Part shown: positions 22,188 through 32,700 of the stretch, in pieces | How positions within the stretch are numbered: the first letter of the stretch is position 1 | Layout of the letters: each line of letters starts with the position of its first letter | Assembly: GCA_036426205.1 (NCBI GenBank) | Contig: CM071579.1 | Location: forward strand, 17,641,854-17,705,853 | DNA length: 64,000 nucleotides | Direction: 5' to 3' | Origin: Ascaphus truei | Lineage: Eukaryota > Chordata > Amphibia > Anura > Ascaphidae | The notes under the pieces: model-generated | Database searches by the model: none | The model's input: the letters and a program-made list of their open reading frames with translations, nothing else | What the model was told of the DNA's origin: nothing | Translations under genes and position numbers: made by a program

Positions 22188-24028
22188 TAAATGTTGACAA
22201 TCATTTTGTTTTTCTATTTGCAAATGAAACTGTGACTAGTCACACATGTTGTGTGTTGAGCCTAAGCCTGAAAGTCGGAGTGTTGCGTTCCCCCTCCCCC
22301 CCCTCCTCTTACCACAATACATAATCTTCGTGTAATATTTTGTTAGGGGCCATTGTAGTAATTAGTGCCGGCACTACAGTGAGACCTGCCGCAGAAAGTA
22401 ATCAACACATTTATTTTTGGCATAAAAGAAACAGATAGAAAAAGTTTTCTGAGCAAAGAATTAGTAACCTTTACGGGAGTAACTGAAAGACTTTCGGAGC
22501 TCTTCATTAAACTGCAATAGTGACCGCCATGGAACTATCGCTCGGAAACTCCCATTCAGGTCTACTGGACATTCCATACAATGCAATAACCTCCTCAATC
22601 GGAGCCACCACCGTGTAATGAATAACCCCCTTTGAGATTCTTATGCTCACTGTGGGTCAAGTGATCTGGGAATGATGTCTATGAATTTTGATGTGCACAT
22701 GTTGCTGTGTGCCGCAGTATTTGTGTATATATAGGGGGGAATAGAGACCATCTTCCTGGCGTAGTTCTTTTTGACTATACCCAAAGTAATTTACCTCCTG
22801 GGCTGCCTATTTCTGTCCTTTATTGACCATGGGCTCTGTTTAAAAAAATCCCCGCTAAGAGGCGTTCAAGCACGTAATTCTGTGTTGCCCAACTTTTTTT
22901 CTTGACTTCCATTAAATAACCTTATACATTTACAATTGCATGCTATGTTTATGTATTACAGAAGAGTATGTAACTGATTAAGCGTGAAAGAATTAGCAAA
23001 TTGCACCACTTTAGTATAAATGGTACTCAATGGCTCTTGAGAAATGACCTTCGTATGAGTAAATAGTCAAAGCTTTCTATAATTTAGCACTTGTAGAAAA
23101 TCCTGCTAGAATTGTCAATCAAAACACTCAATTACTTTTAATCAGACAGAGTGCGTGACATTGGAACACTTTTTGGTGTGTGGCAAAATTGAAGTGAGAT
23201 TTCAACAATTAATTCCAAGTGGCCTTGTTAAATTGTGTTTTTATGGAAACCAAAAAAGTGCATGATGTCACTTTACTGTATGCGTGGCTATTGTAGCTTT
23301 TACATATAAACCTGGCATTCGCACATAGCCGTGCAGATCTCAAAGTATGAACAGTGAAGCATGGGGTGGATTTAATTGTTAGATTAATTTTTTTTCAATC
23401 ACAATTCCAAGAAGAAGGGGGGGCTAGACAAAAACCCCAAACTTAACAGATTCCCATAAGGGGAATATTTCAGTAACACTTAACTCTCCTGTTTGTGTAG
23501 GGTCTCTCACTCAGAATATTACCCTCGCGTATCTCAACACACTATAAATTGCACCAATGAACAAAGTTCCTGAATATACACTGGCGACACACTTTATTCG
23601 AGCTTGGCTAGTCCCACGAATTCGGGTATACCCGGGTGTATTGAGGTTTGTGACTGTTTTCTGCCCGAGTGCATTGAGTTATTTTCCAAGCAGGGATTGA
23701 AGCATTTTATTCCCGCTGGCTGCAATACTGCACAGTATATATATATATATACTGCATTACAATTCATGAATTTATGCCATCTGGTAGACACGCGAAGCAT
23801 TGCAGCCTATTAAATCCTAATCATTATCATTTAACAGATCAGCCGCCCGTCAGCCAGGCATGAACCCAGGCTGGGAAGGCAAATGCAACGGGGCTTGTCA
23901 GAGGTCAGGAGTGGCGCATTCCAGGTATCTGCCAGGTACATACTGGGTATTTGCTCGAATAAAGTGTGTCGGTGCAGTATATTTGGGGCTATGTATCAAA
24001 CTGCACAAACAGGTGCATTGCTCTTAAC
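22188..24028. other. Unassigned DNA
   Basis: Repeat-poor. 22490-22625 has CpG words and GGAACTATCGCTCGG, possibly an old MITE. A TA tract lies at 23718-23731. The words CACTTTATTCGAGC (23589) and its inverse GCTCGAATAAAGTG (23952) bracket 23589-23965, suggesting one more inverted-repeat element. Confidence 0.4.
23589..23975. mobile_element. Possible MITE with CGACACACTTTATTCGAGC ends
   Basis: GCGACACACTTTATTCGAGC near 23583 and the inverse GCTCGAATAAAGTGTGTCGG near 23952 form inverted termini of about 18 bp around a 350-bp body. The body includes a second inverted pair, ATACCCGGGTGTATT / GGTACATACTGGGTATTTG. No target duplication was confirmed. Confidence 0.6.
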
Positions 24029-24240
24029 CAGGGGGGCTCAACTCCAGTCTTCAAGAACCCCCCTCCCCCACCCCAAAGGTCAGGGTTTCAGGATAGCCCA
24101 GCTTCAGCACAGTCTTTGCTGAGCCTCTGATTGAGTCACTTGTGCTGAAACAGGGACTGATTGAGCCACCTGTGCTGAAGCAAGGATATCCTGAAAACTT
24201 GACCTGTTGGAAGGAGTGAGGGAGCTTGAAGACTGCTCTA
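24029..24240. mobile_element. hAT-like MITE, C-run subfamily
   Basis: Starts CAGGGGGGCTCAACTCCAG. The right half carries the GTGCTGAAACAGGGA/GTGCTGAAGCAAGGA segment twice, as in 7677-7921. Confidence 0.8.
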
Positions 24241-26319
24241 AACTGATGCTAAATGTGTCGACACGCGTCTGCATCAGTTTGCTTCATTATATACAGCTGT
24301 CTTGGGTTATTTGCGTTTATTAAGCAACATAAAGTTTATATGAAGCAATACATTATTAAATGAAAACCAATTTTTTTTGAGTATCTCTGAAAACACAGAA
24401 CCATAAACCTTGTCAGCCAACACTTTGCATTAAGTTTGTCAAATATTTGAAATAGCTTTTACAATTGATGCAAATACTAAAGGACAGAACATGTAAGCGG
24501 TCACACTTTGTGTAGGATGAATGCAGTCTGCATGAGTACGATACAAAGTACCCGAAGTCTTATAAGACAGAAAAATGCCGAGCTTACTACGTACAAACAA
24601 AATTCATTTCCATTAAAGGTAATTCTGAAGAGGCTTATATAATATAATGTGTGCAGAGGCTTAACACATTGTTAAATACCCTATTTGGGGAAAATTAATC
24701 ATTTTTTTCTTCCAACTTCAAAAATACTTCGTCTCTTTACCATGGCAGCAACTTCACAGAAATATAGGCAGAAAATGTCACATGGCACATACTAATTGTT
24801 GCGATTAAGGTCTAACAAGCAGAGCTTCCCTGCTGCTCTGAGAATGTCTCTGACTTTTCATCCTGACATCTGTGTCTTACAAGAATTTCACTCTGCTCTG
24901 ACATTCCTTCTGATGTGGATCCAGGAATTAATGGATTGTGAAAAAACTGGCAGGATATCATTTAAAAAATAGAATTCTTAGTGAACAAGTGATGAAAAGG
25001 TATCAGAATCCACATACTTTGGGTCTGATACTAACACTTTTACAGTCATTTTTTTTTCTCTTTCTCTCTTTCAAGAACTAATTCTCAAACACAAGGGCCT
25101 GAACACAGAACTTTAAGTGATGATAGAAACTTTATAACCAATAACTCCTGTGTTTCACAGAAATGGTTAAACACAGTTGCACAATACATAATCCTAATTT
25201 GTCTTTTATAATAAAACATATTTATTATCACCCTTACCCGTAGTTAAATAGCTTTGTCGTCACCTATTTGTACAAACAAAATGATGGTGCAATGATTTTG
25301 ATCAAACTAAACTTGTTAGTGAATTGATATTATTAATCTGTTAACCCGCATTATATGGCCACTTGAATTTTTTTCATACAGCACACTAACCGATTTGCAG
25401 AGGAAAAAGATATCTGTCAACTTGCTTAAAACAAAGGACTCTCTAAAATGACATTTTACACATCGCAGGATATCGACATGTATTTTGTTACTGTTTAATT
25501 ACTAGATGCCAAAGTCATTTAAACATAGCTCAGTCACTGACACTAACATGTGACAGGCAGCAGACTTTGTAACGTCAATCCTTTTGCTGGTGCAGGGACC
25601 TATGGAGCATTGCATTATTTTGCAGGCACTTCCAAGACCAAAGAAGTCTATGGGTCATAATTGACCTAGGCCAACGACCTTTGCGGCCAGCCTCCCCCAC
25701 AAATAGAAGCGCCTGACACTGTATTAGTTGGTGTAAAAAAAATAAAAATCACAACTTTATTGTGGAAATGTAAAACAAATTACCGGCCAGTCCTAGAGGT
25801 GGGAAACCCATATGGGGTGAAATCTCATCCAGCTAGCTGCCCAGCGATGCCCCACTCCTGGGTGCATTAACTAGGGCACAAGACCTTTCCTTGTGGCTTC
25901 TGGGGCCAAGCCACACAGTTGCCATATAATGCCTTCTATTCTTTTGCTGTGGCTGGCTCATCTTGCCCACCAATTCCTCCCCCCCCCCCCCTATATATAA
26001 AATAGTACACCCATGTTGCTGCATCCCTATCCCAGCTGCCATGCCGCCACTGCCACAACTTACCCTGTAACATAACAGACTTTAGGAAGAAAACAACATA
26101 CATGCAAAGGGGAAATAATGGATACAACTACTCCAGTGGGCATACCGCGCTATAAGTGGGTTACTGTGTTTGCCCCCAAATCTCTGCTGCCCCAGTTCAG
26201 CACATGTGCCCTTAAACCCCTTGACACCTCCCTTGCCCATCCCGTGGGTGCGGTCAGCTAAGTGCCTGAGGACACCTTGCCAAGAGGCACATAGGAAGGT
26301 GCCCCACAGCAGTGCCATA
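24241..26319. other. Long repeat-poor stretch
   Basis: 24700-24960 is repeat-free with words such as GAATTAATGGATTG and may be a conserved non-coding element. 25730-26340 is unique-looking, with an acceptable minus-strand donor (AGGGTAAGT) at about 26057-26065 but no matching acceptor or convincing frame. Confidence 0.35.
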
Positions 26320-26410
26320 TCCTTCCTGTGATGTCCCCTCATTGGCTGAACCGCTCACGACGCCGCCGCGAAAACCCAAAACATTTTTACCTTGAAAATT
26401 CTGCCGCGCG
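26320..26410. mobile_element. Partial copy of the 62.5-kb GC-rich MITE
   Basis: Shares TGATGTC...CCTCATTGGCTGAACCGC and the following GCTCACG with 62636-62690. The ends are missing. Confidence 0.5.
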
Positions 26411-26424
26411 ATCGATCTGCATCT

Positions 26425-26600
26425 GATCGAAAAGCATACCTTTTGCTTGCTTCATTCATTGTAACATCGCCGGAAGAAGAGATCAGTGTATCTCGAAAGC
26501 GCACACAAATAAAAGCATTTCGTTAGCCACAGAACGGTATATCATCTATTTATTTTTTGATTATTGAAGCTCGGCTAACACGGTAACTGATACCTCTACA
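26425..26600 (+). mobile_element. J-family element
   Basis: Head at 26469-26500: CGGAAGA, one A, stem GAGAT/ATCTC, GAAA. Then CACAAATAAAAGCATTTCGT, CACAGAACGGTAT and a tail with GCTCGGCTAACACGG. It ends in a TA-rich microsatellite. The head has the hammerhead-like order, but CTGANGA has become CGGAAGA, so activity is unlikely. Confidence 0.7.
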
Positions 26601-26611
26601 TATGTATATAG

Positions 26612-26645
<34 letters not shown>

Positions 26646-26672
26646 TATATCTATATATATATATTTATCTAT
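26601..26672. repeat. (TA)n microsatellite
   Basis: TA dinucleotide tract with TATC interruptions at the end of the J-family copy. Confidence 0.9.
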
Positions 26673-27370
26673 TATCTCAGAATACACAATCCTGACCCAG
26701 CTATCACAGAGCATTATGCAGATTTGAAAGGGAGCCACATGGACTTAGATTTCCCCCAAGGATGATATGAACAAGTACAAATAATAAGAAGTGACAGGAA
26801 ACAGATGACTAAGGTCTAATTTAATGCCAGTTTCAGTAACAATATTCCTTAAACTGGCCTGGGATAATGTGCTGGTCACTGAAAGAAGAGGCATACAATG
26901 TGAAAGTACACATAACAACATAGATATCAAACATATAAATGGAACTAAAGTGATTATATTGTTGAAGAATCCCAAGAAGAAATTAACAACAATTTTTGAA
27001 GGTCTCAGTGCTTATAATTAAAAATGACACACTTTAAAGTATGGAATGAGATATCCAATTTACATACGGTATATGTGGAGTATCTTGACTCTTGAAAGGA
27101 ACAAGATATCTCAAGGCCAAAATACATAGACCTAATGATGTGTACATTCTAGAGAGCATAGTCAGAGATGAAGGCCAGTTAGGATTCATGAAGTGAAGTA
27201 GAGTCCATTCCCCAATACATTCCGCACTACAAATAACACGTGTATATACTTACTCTACATACAGAAAGAACGCTTTAAAGAGGCTCATGCTAATTTAGAT
27301 TCCTATCTAACATATTCTTAAGGGTCTCTTATCTCTCCCAACACAAGGAGGAGCAGTGGTTATGATAGTG
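26673..27370. other. Unassigned AT-rich DNA
   Basis: No gene or named repeat is recognised. Confidence 0.4.
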
Positions 27371-27378
27371 GCTTAGGT

Positions 27379-27636
27379 CATGGGGTGTGCAAACTGGGGG
27401 GGCAACGATTGGTTACAGAGGTCCCACGCTCTCCCCCGAGGCATTTAATTAAATGCAGGGGGACCACGCAAGGCCTCTGTAACTTGTACCTTGTATTGAT
27501 GCCACGTAGTCACGTGACGTCGCGTTGCCATGCAACGTGACGTCACATGACCCGCAACGTCATTTGAGCAGGAGGGGGTGCGAGTAGGGAGAAGAGAGGC
27601 AAGGGGGCGCAGGGAGAGAAAACTTGCGCACCCCTG
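27379..27636. mobile_element. hAT-type element, relative of 20372-20745
   Basis: Ends CATGGGGTGTGCAAACTGG and AACTTGCGCACCCCTG. Flanks GCTTAGGT and GCTAGGTG are an imperfect target duplication. It contains TGACGTCA at 27538-27545 in the context ACGTGACGTCACATGAC, as in the 20.6-kb copy. Confidence 0.82.
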
Positions 27637-27689
27637 GCTAGGTGATGGCTTTAGAGGCCATACAAAAAAATCAACATTGCAGGAACGGA

Positions 27690-27919
27690 AGTCAGTTTGT
27701 TAGGGCTTATTACATATATTGAACCAGGGTAGGGCTAGATATACATATATTAGACCAGTGTAGGGCATACTATAACAGGTGTAGCTAATAATAGACCAGT
27801 CAGTTTGTTAGGGCTATACATATATTAGACCAGACAGTTTGTTAGGGCTATACATATATTAGACCAGGTGTAGGGCTATACATATATTAGACCAGGTGTA
27901 GGGTATACATATATTATAC
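27690..27919 (+). repeat. Minisatellite, about 28-bp unit
   Basis: About seven partly degenerate copies of TATACATATATTAGACCAG with AGTTTGTTAGGGC or GTGTAGGGC linkers. Confidence 0.88.
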
Positions 27920-28107
27920 CAGGTGTGGCCAACTTCAGTCCTCCAGGGCCATCAACATGTAAGTTTTTAAGGATATCCCTGTTTCAGAACTGTGTGGCGC
28001 AGTCAACGACTGTGCAACTGATTGTGCCGACCTGTGCTGAAGCAGAGAAATCCTTAAAACCTGACCTGATGGTGGCCCTCGAAGACTGGAGTTGGTCACC
28101 TCCTGTA
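27920..28107. mobile_element. hAT-like MITE, near-full copy
   Basis: CAGGTGTGGCCAACTTCAG to GACTGGAGTTGGTCACCTCCTG. It lies directly at the end of the minisatellite. Confidence 0.82.
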
Positions 28108-28574
28108 TTAGACAAGGATCTTTGAAGGGTTAGAAGAGAATAGACTTCAGTGAGCGTTGTCAGGATGGAGACATTGAGAGAGATGTGGAAGATATTGGGA
28201 AAGCTTTCTTAAATGAATGATGTTTTTCGGCACCAATAGACCTATGAAGGGTGGGTGAGTATGATGGGGCAGAGAAAATAATTCCAGAGAAGGGTTACAG
28301 CCAGAAAAAAAAAATATTGTATATATAACAATGGTCACATGCAGTTTTATCACATGAGATAGTTACAAAGTAATATATGAGCTACTAACACAAAAACCTA
28401 AGGACTTTACACAGAGGCCAGATGCCACAAATATAAATACACAGAATATATATATATTACTCACAATTACATCTATACTCTATATCAAAGGAAAATGTTA
28501 AGGAGAAGGATTAGATATGCAGAGGGTAAATAAGTCACTTATTTTTTATTTCAAACCTTTTTCAAAACAGAAGG
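28108..28574. other. Unassigned DNA
   Basis: A-run near 28307-28315 and TA-rich patch near 28447-28460. No gene. Confidence 0.4.
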
Positions 28575-28907
28575 AAATGCTGCCTCTCTCCCGCCTCGTG
28601 GTTCAGGGGAACGCGGCACACTCACTCCGCACTCACTTCCTGACTGACGTCAAGAGGTCTCACTTCTCGCGAGATGTGGGTTGGCTGGGGCTGGAACGAC
28701 TGTCTGGACCTCCGTATGCCTCCCTCTCCTGTGGTGCTGGCTCCAAACTCAACGCGTTTCGCCAGTAGGCTTTTGACGAAGTCGTTCCAGCCACAGCCCA
28801 ATCCACTTCTCGCGAGACCTCGTGATGTCAGAATCAGGAATTCAGCGCCAAGTGAGTGTGACGGCGTACCCCTGAAACGCGAGGAGGGAGAGAGGCACAC
28901 AAGATCG
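28575..28907. mobile_element. Fold-back element with two TCTCGCGAGA sites
   Basis: Arms 28575-28700 and 28781-28907 are inverted copies at roughly 80% identity by eye. Paired words include CTCTCTCCCGCCTCG, GGTTCAGGGG and GGGCTGGAACGAC. Each arm has TCTCGCGAGA (28665-28674 and 28808-28817), the palindrome known as a strong vertebrate promoter element. TGACGTCA is at 28645-28652. The loop carries a decayed head-like motif on the minus strand (GGCGAAACGCGTT, about 28750-28775). Confidence 0.7.
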
Positions 28908-29100
28908 CGGACGTGACAAGGACCTGCCATATAATGATCCCTAAAGACCCCTGTACATTGCCCTTTGAACTTTCTGAAAATGTGACTGTGATCATTGACA
29001 ATCTACATGGTCACATGAATCTACATATCACCACTTGAACTTTCTCTTTTTTCTCTGCCTATGAGATCCTGAAGGAAGATTCCTGCCTTGCTGCCCATGA
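28908..29100. other. Unassigned DNA
   Basis: Nothing recognised. Confidence 0.35.
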
Positions 29101-29104
29101 GGAA

Positions 29105-29490
29105 ATCGTTACGAACACAACAATCTTTATGGTTCAACATCCATATTTATTACACTTATTGTACACTTTATATATTCTATATTTCACGTATATAAATCAC
29201 ACTGAGCTCCCGTTACTTTCACATTATTTAAACATCCCCTGTGCAGCACAGAGAAAGGTGACAAACAGGTCACTACTTTGAGGAGTAAAAGGTAGATTTG
29301 TAGGCGGTCACTGCATAGATGGGAACTCAGCCAGAGATGAGAGTTAAAATCAGCTTTATTAAGACATGGTGCTGGACATCACAGAGAGACTCCTATCCTC
29401 TGACGCGTTTCGTCCGGTAGGAACTTATCAAAGAGTAAATGAAATCTCTCCAGACGATCTTAAGTAGGCAGGTCCCCCTCCACTATTGGC
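29105..29490 (-). mobile_element. D-family non-autonomous element
   Basis: Minus strand: CCAAT (29484-29488), TATA-like TACTTAAGA (about 29457-29466), head at 29398-29435, then CTTAATAAAGCTGATTTT and a body with little similarity to the other families. The 3' end is not well defined. Confidence 0.5.
29398..29435 (-). ncRNA. Hammerhead-like RNA motif, copy D
   Basis: Minus strand: a four-pair stem I, CTCT (29432-29435) with AGAG (29398-29401), then TTGATAA in place of CTGANGA, stem II GTTCC/GGAC, GAAA (29408-29411), stem III ACGCGT, and U-C at the expected cleavage position. Two core bases differ (C3 to T, G8 to A), so catalysis is unlikely even though the stems are preserved. Confidence 0.5.
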
Positions 29491-31304
29491 TAGAATTTGT
29501 TCACACAAGTGGGAACACTTAGTCAATCACTAATTGAGATTGAAGCCTCATGTGGAGAAGAACCTTACTCTCTATAAGATATGCTGTAAATCACAAAAAC
29601 AAGTGATGAACATAAAGCAACATACAAGAAAACCTTTAAAAATATTTAAAACAACATCGTGTGATGTGCAGCAACCTAAATATAAAAATATATATTATAA
29701 TCAATAGCACTGGATGAAACCTGAATTCATAAGAGGAGGTGAGTGGAAAGAAACCTATATGTTAGAAGTCATACACATTTGATATACATTCTATACCACA
29801 TTGCATTTATAATGTCAAATAAAAAATATATAGTATGATGAAAAAATTATTTGTAATGCTATAAACAACACAAATAATGGAATATGAATATTAATAATAA
29901 AGAAATTACATCAAAACTCTTTGTGGTTATATTCTGTATACCAATAACGAGTACGCATATACATATAATACATGCACATGCATAATCTCGAGGACAACTG
30001 TATCACAGAACACGGCCTTGAATAGTTTTGCATATAAGAAATCAAAACAATAAATAATATATATGTTGAGATGTATGGAGAACACACTCTCACACTCCCC
30101 AACCCTTAACCCTGAAGGAAGTGTTTAAAGCTCCAATCAGGTTAATACCTTATACGCCATCTGAGGTTGCCTATCATTAACCCATACTTAGCTATATATA
30201 CTGTGTAGAGCACCGGACACCATGGGTTTATTCCCCTTATCATATACACTACGTTGAGGAGTTTATTAAAAAATCAGTAGGATATCACGTGGTGACGACG
30301 CCTGTTCTGAATATAACAGTACATATGAACATTGTTGCATTAAGACAAATCAATCATACCACTCTCTTCATGACTAAGGGGTTGCCAAAGACATATACTG
30401 TTTCTCTGCGAAAAAGATGCTAGGCTGTTAGATGCAGGTTGGTATGTGGAGAGCACAGACACCACAGTGGTATTTGGGAAGTGAAGGTATGAGGTCTTTC
30501 ATATATTTAGTCAGAATTTAAACGTCAAAGATTGTTTTTTCTTCTAGTGCGTAAAACTGTCAACCCAGTAGCGATTTACGACACAGGTGGGCTTATGGTG
30601 TTCTCTATGTAGGGAAGTTAGAATAAAAGCCCTACTTTTTAATTGTACTTAGAATTCAACAAGAGTGTGTTTGGGATCAGACACACAAGTTCTCATGTTT
30701 CCTACGCCAGTGACATCTCTGGGACCTACGTACTGTATAGGGATTTCTACTGAGGTTTTATTCCTTTTGTTTTAAAGAAACTGTCTGCATTTATTGTAAC
30801 TGTATGTTCTTGTAATAACCTTTTTCTTTCATCCAAAGGACTGTATTTTTCTATATATTAAAACAATCTTTAATAAGTGATGCTGGGCTCTGAATGAACT
30901 GGTCACACTTTGTAGGAGTATTTACATTTTCGGACACATTAGCTACAACAGATTTTGTGTGTGTAAGTGCAATTTTTGCTATAATAAACAGGGAACCTGA
31001 TACTGCAATAATTACAATTTTGATATGTCTTGGGGTGTGGCGGAAGATACATATGTTGCAATCGAGTAAGGGGTTAATATTAACTCACTGAAGTCCTTGC
31101 GCAGGAGAAAGGGAGTTGGCTAGAGTAGCCGTGTTATTAACCTTGGTTGCATATCTAACCCATGCGCTCACAAGGGATGTCCCATGACATGTATATGGGG
31201 CAGTTTGAGGGGACAATTACTCACCATTGAGGGACCTTTGCGGAAGGTGAAAAGGTCAGCTAGTTAGACCACTTGTCCCATGTAGATCACGTGCTCAAAG
31301 GTCT
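29491..31304. other. Long unassigned AT-rich stretch
   Basis: TA-rich, without recognisable genes. Nothing here links to the repeat families elsewhere in the window. Confidence 0.4.
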
Positions 31305-31426
31305 CTCTCTCTCTATATATATATATATTTTTAATTAAATAAATATATACACACACACAGTGTGCCTCCTATCCTATCACCTTCCTGTCTCAGAGTGGTA
31401 GTGTATATATACTATATACATATACT

Positions 31427-31467
<41 letters not shown>

Positions 31468-31490
31468 CATACATACACATACATACACAT
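31305..31490. repeat. Compound TC, TA and ATAC microsatellites
   Basis: (TC)n/(TA)n at 31302-31330, (TA)n at 31432-31462, then ATACATAC units to about 31488. Confidence 0.9.
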
Positions 31491-31639
31491 TCCAGCCCCT
31501 ACACACATAGGGGCACCTTCCTTATCTCTGTTTTAACACCCTTCCAGTGCTTTCCCCACCCCACCCCATATACATCTCTCTGTTCTTTATTCTCCCCTTT
31601 TTTTTCTTTTCCAATCCCTAAGTCATAGAAACCTTTGTA

Positions 31640-31790
31640 TATCAGTATTGCTGACCTGAGGAAAAGAGGAAAACTCTCGAAAGCTTGTCCTATGACATAA
31701 ATTGTTAGTCCAAATAAACAAGGTATCACCGAATACTGAAGAACTCATTTATTCTGCACTATCGCAACTGGACCAACACGGCTATTTCCG

Positions 31791-31795
<5 letters not shown>
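31640..31795 (+). mobile_element. I-family element
   Basis: Head at 31653-31689, then ATAAATTGTTAGTCCAAATA, CAAGGTATCACC, CTCATTTATTCTGCAC and the tail GGACCAACACGGCTATTTCC, which ends in (TA)n. The order of AGCTTGTC, TAGTCCAATAAA-like and GACCAACACGGCTA words resembles a very widespread amniote repeat (an established observation made from memory). Confidence 0.7.
31653..31689 (+). ncRNA. Hammerhead-like RNA motif, copy I
   Basis: Stem I GAC (31653-31655) pairs with GTC (31687-31689). CTGAGGA is at 31656-31662, stem II AGAG/CTCT (31665-31668 with 31674-31677), GAAA at 31679-31682, stem III AGCT at 31682-31685, and U-U before GTC. Two unpaired A and one C lie at the base of stem II, which departs from the canonical ribozyme. 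Confidence 0.45.
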
Positions 31796-31837
<42 letters not shown>

Positions 31838-31851
31838 TATATATATATATG
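31793..31851. repeat. (TA)n tract between two element tails
   Basis: About 25 TA units. On its left is the tail of the I-family element (plus strand) and on its right the tail of the E element (minus strand), so two elements meet tail to tail. Confidence 0.92.
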
Positions 31852-32591
31852 GAACAAAAACAAAAAACAATGAAGTAGCGCCTCTAAAATAACCTGAATT
31901 AAAGCTAATGATAATAAAGAACTATTAACCTAACAGTGAATATGCCTAGTGGGGCAGTGTGATGATAGCTAATACACAATGATAAGAACTTATAATCTCA
32001 AAAAGGATACAAGTATGTTATATATCTAAATAAAAACAATACCATTTAATTTGAAAAAAAAAATGTAATAAGTAAAAAATCTAAAAAAATAATATTTTGG
32101 AAAAACCTTAAAAACCTTTGAAAAAACAAAGTCCTGTTCCAATGTCAATTGCTTCCAAGTGCTTGCAGCCCGTTTCAAAGGGATCACCAATCCCTGACCA
32201 TATCTGTGAAAAAAGAAAGAAAAAAACAGGCGCACACCTAGTGCATTAACGTAATAAAATATATATTAAAGGAACATAAAATCAACCAAATGCCCACTCA
32301 CAAGAGTACTGCAATAATAAGCATTTATGAGATTGGCTCTCATGTGCCAGCAACGCGGTCCTCTCGGTCCGGCTGGAGGCAGCAGCGTCCTCCCGTGACC
32401 CTCCTTCGTGTAACCGGATAGCCGGAAGTAGAATCCCTCCTATTGGGTGCTCAGCGAAAAGAGTCCCTCCGGGAACCAGCAACTGGAAATCCTCTGTGCC
32501 GGTAGCAGAATCGCGGGAGACACAGGAGCCAACGTCTCACATCCAATAGCAGCAGTGTTCATGGGCAAATGACGGCCAAAATCAGACCACG

Positions 32592-32630
32592 TCCTACGCG
32601 TTTCGTCATCGATGAGGACTTCATCAGGGG
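32592..32630 (-). ncRNA. Hammerhead-like RNA motif, copy E
   Basis: Minus strand: CCC then CTGATGA (32621-32627, perfect core), one unpaired A, stem II GTC/GAC (32617-32619 with 32605-32607), GAAA (32601-32604), stem III ACGCGT (32596-32601), U-A at the predicted cleavage site, then GG that can pair with CC of stem I. All named core bases of a hammerhead ribozyme are present. The departures are the extra A before stem II and a two-to-three-pair stem I and III. Confidence 0.55.
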
Positions 32631-32655
32631 ATACCTACTAGACACCCCTTCACAG

Positions 32656-32663
32656 TATTTATA
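32656..32663 (-). promoter_or_regulatory. TATA box of element E
   Basis: TATAAATA on the minus strand, 26-33 nt upstream of the first base of the head motif. That spacing would place transcription start at the motif. Confidence 0.5.
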
Positions 32664-32700
32664 GGGAGGCATTTGCATTAATTGATTAATTAGTTAAACA

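Larger units (their letters stand above)
31852..32700 (-). mobile_element. B/E-type non-autonomous element, best copy
   Basis: Minus strand order: TATAAATA (32656-32663), head (32592-32630), a GC-richer leader of about 330 bp (32260-32590), then TTTATTA...CACTAGGTGTGCGCCTG and a T-rich run near 32215-32240, then a distal part ending GGCGCTACTTCATTG, TTTTTTG, TTTTTGTTCC against (TA)n. The plan matches 10855-11600. 60690-61470 shares the head, leader type and GTGCGC-plus-T-run segment. No protein is encoded. Confidence 0.65.
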
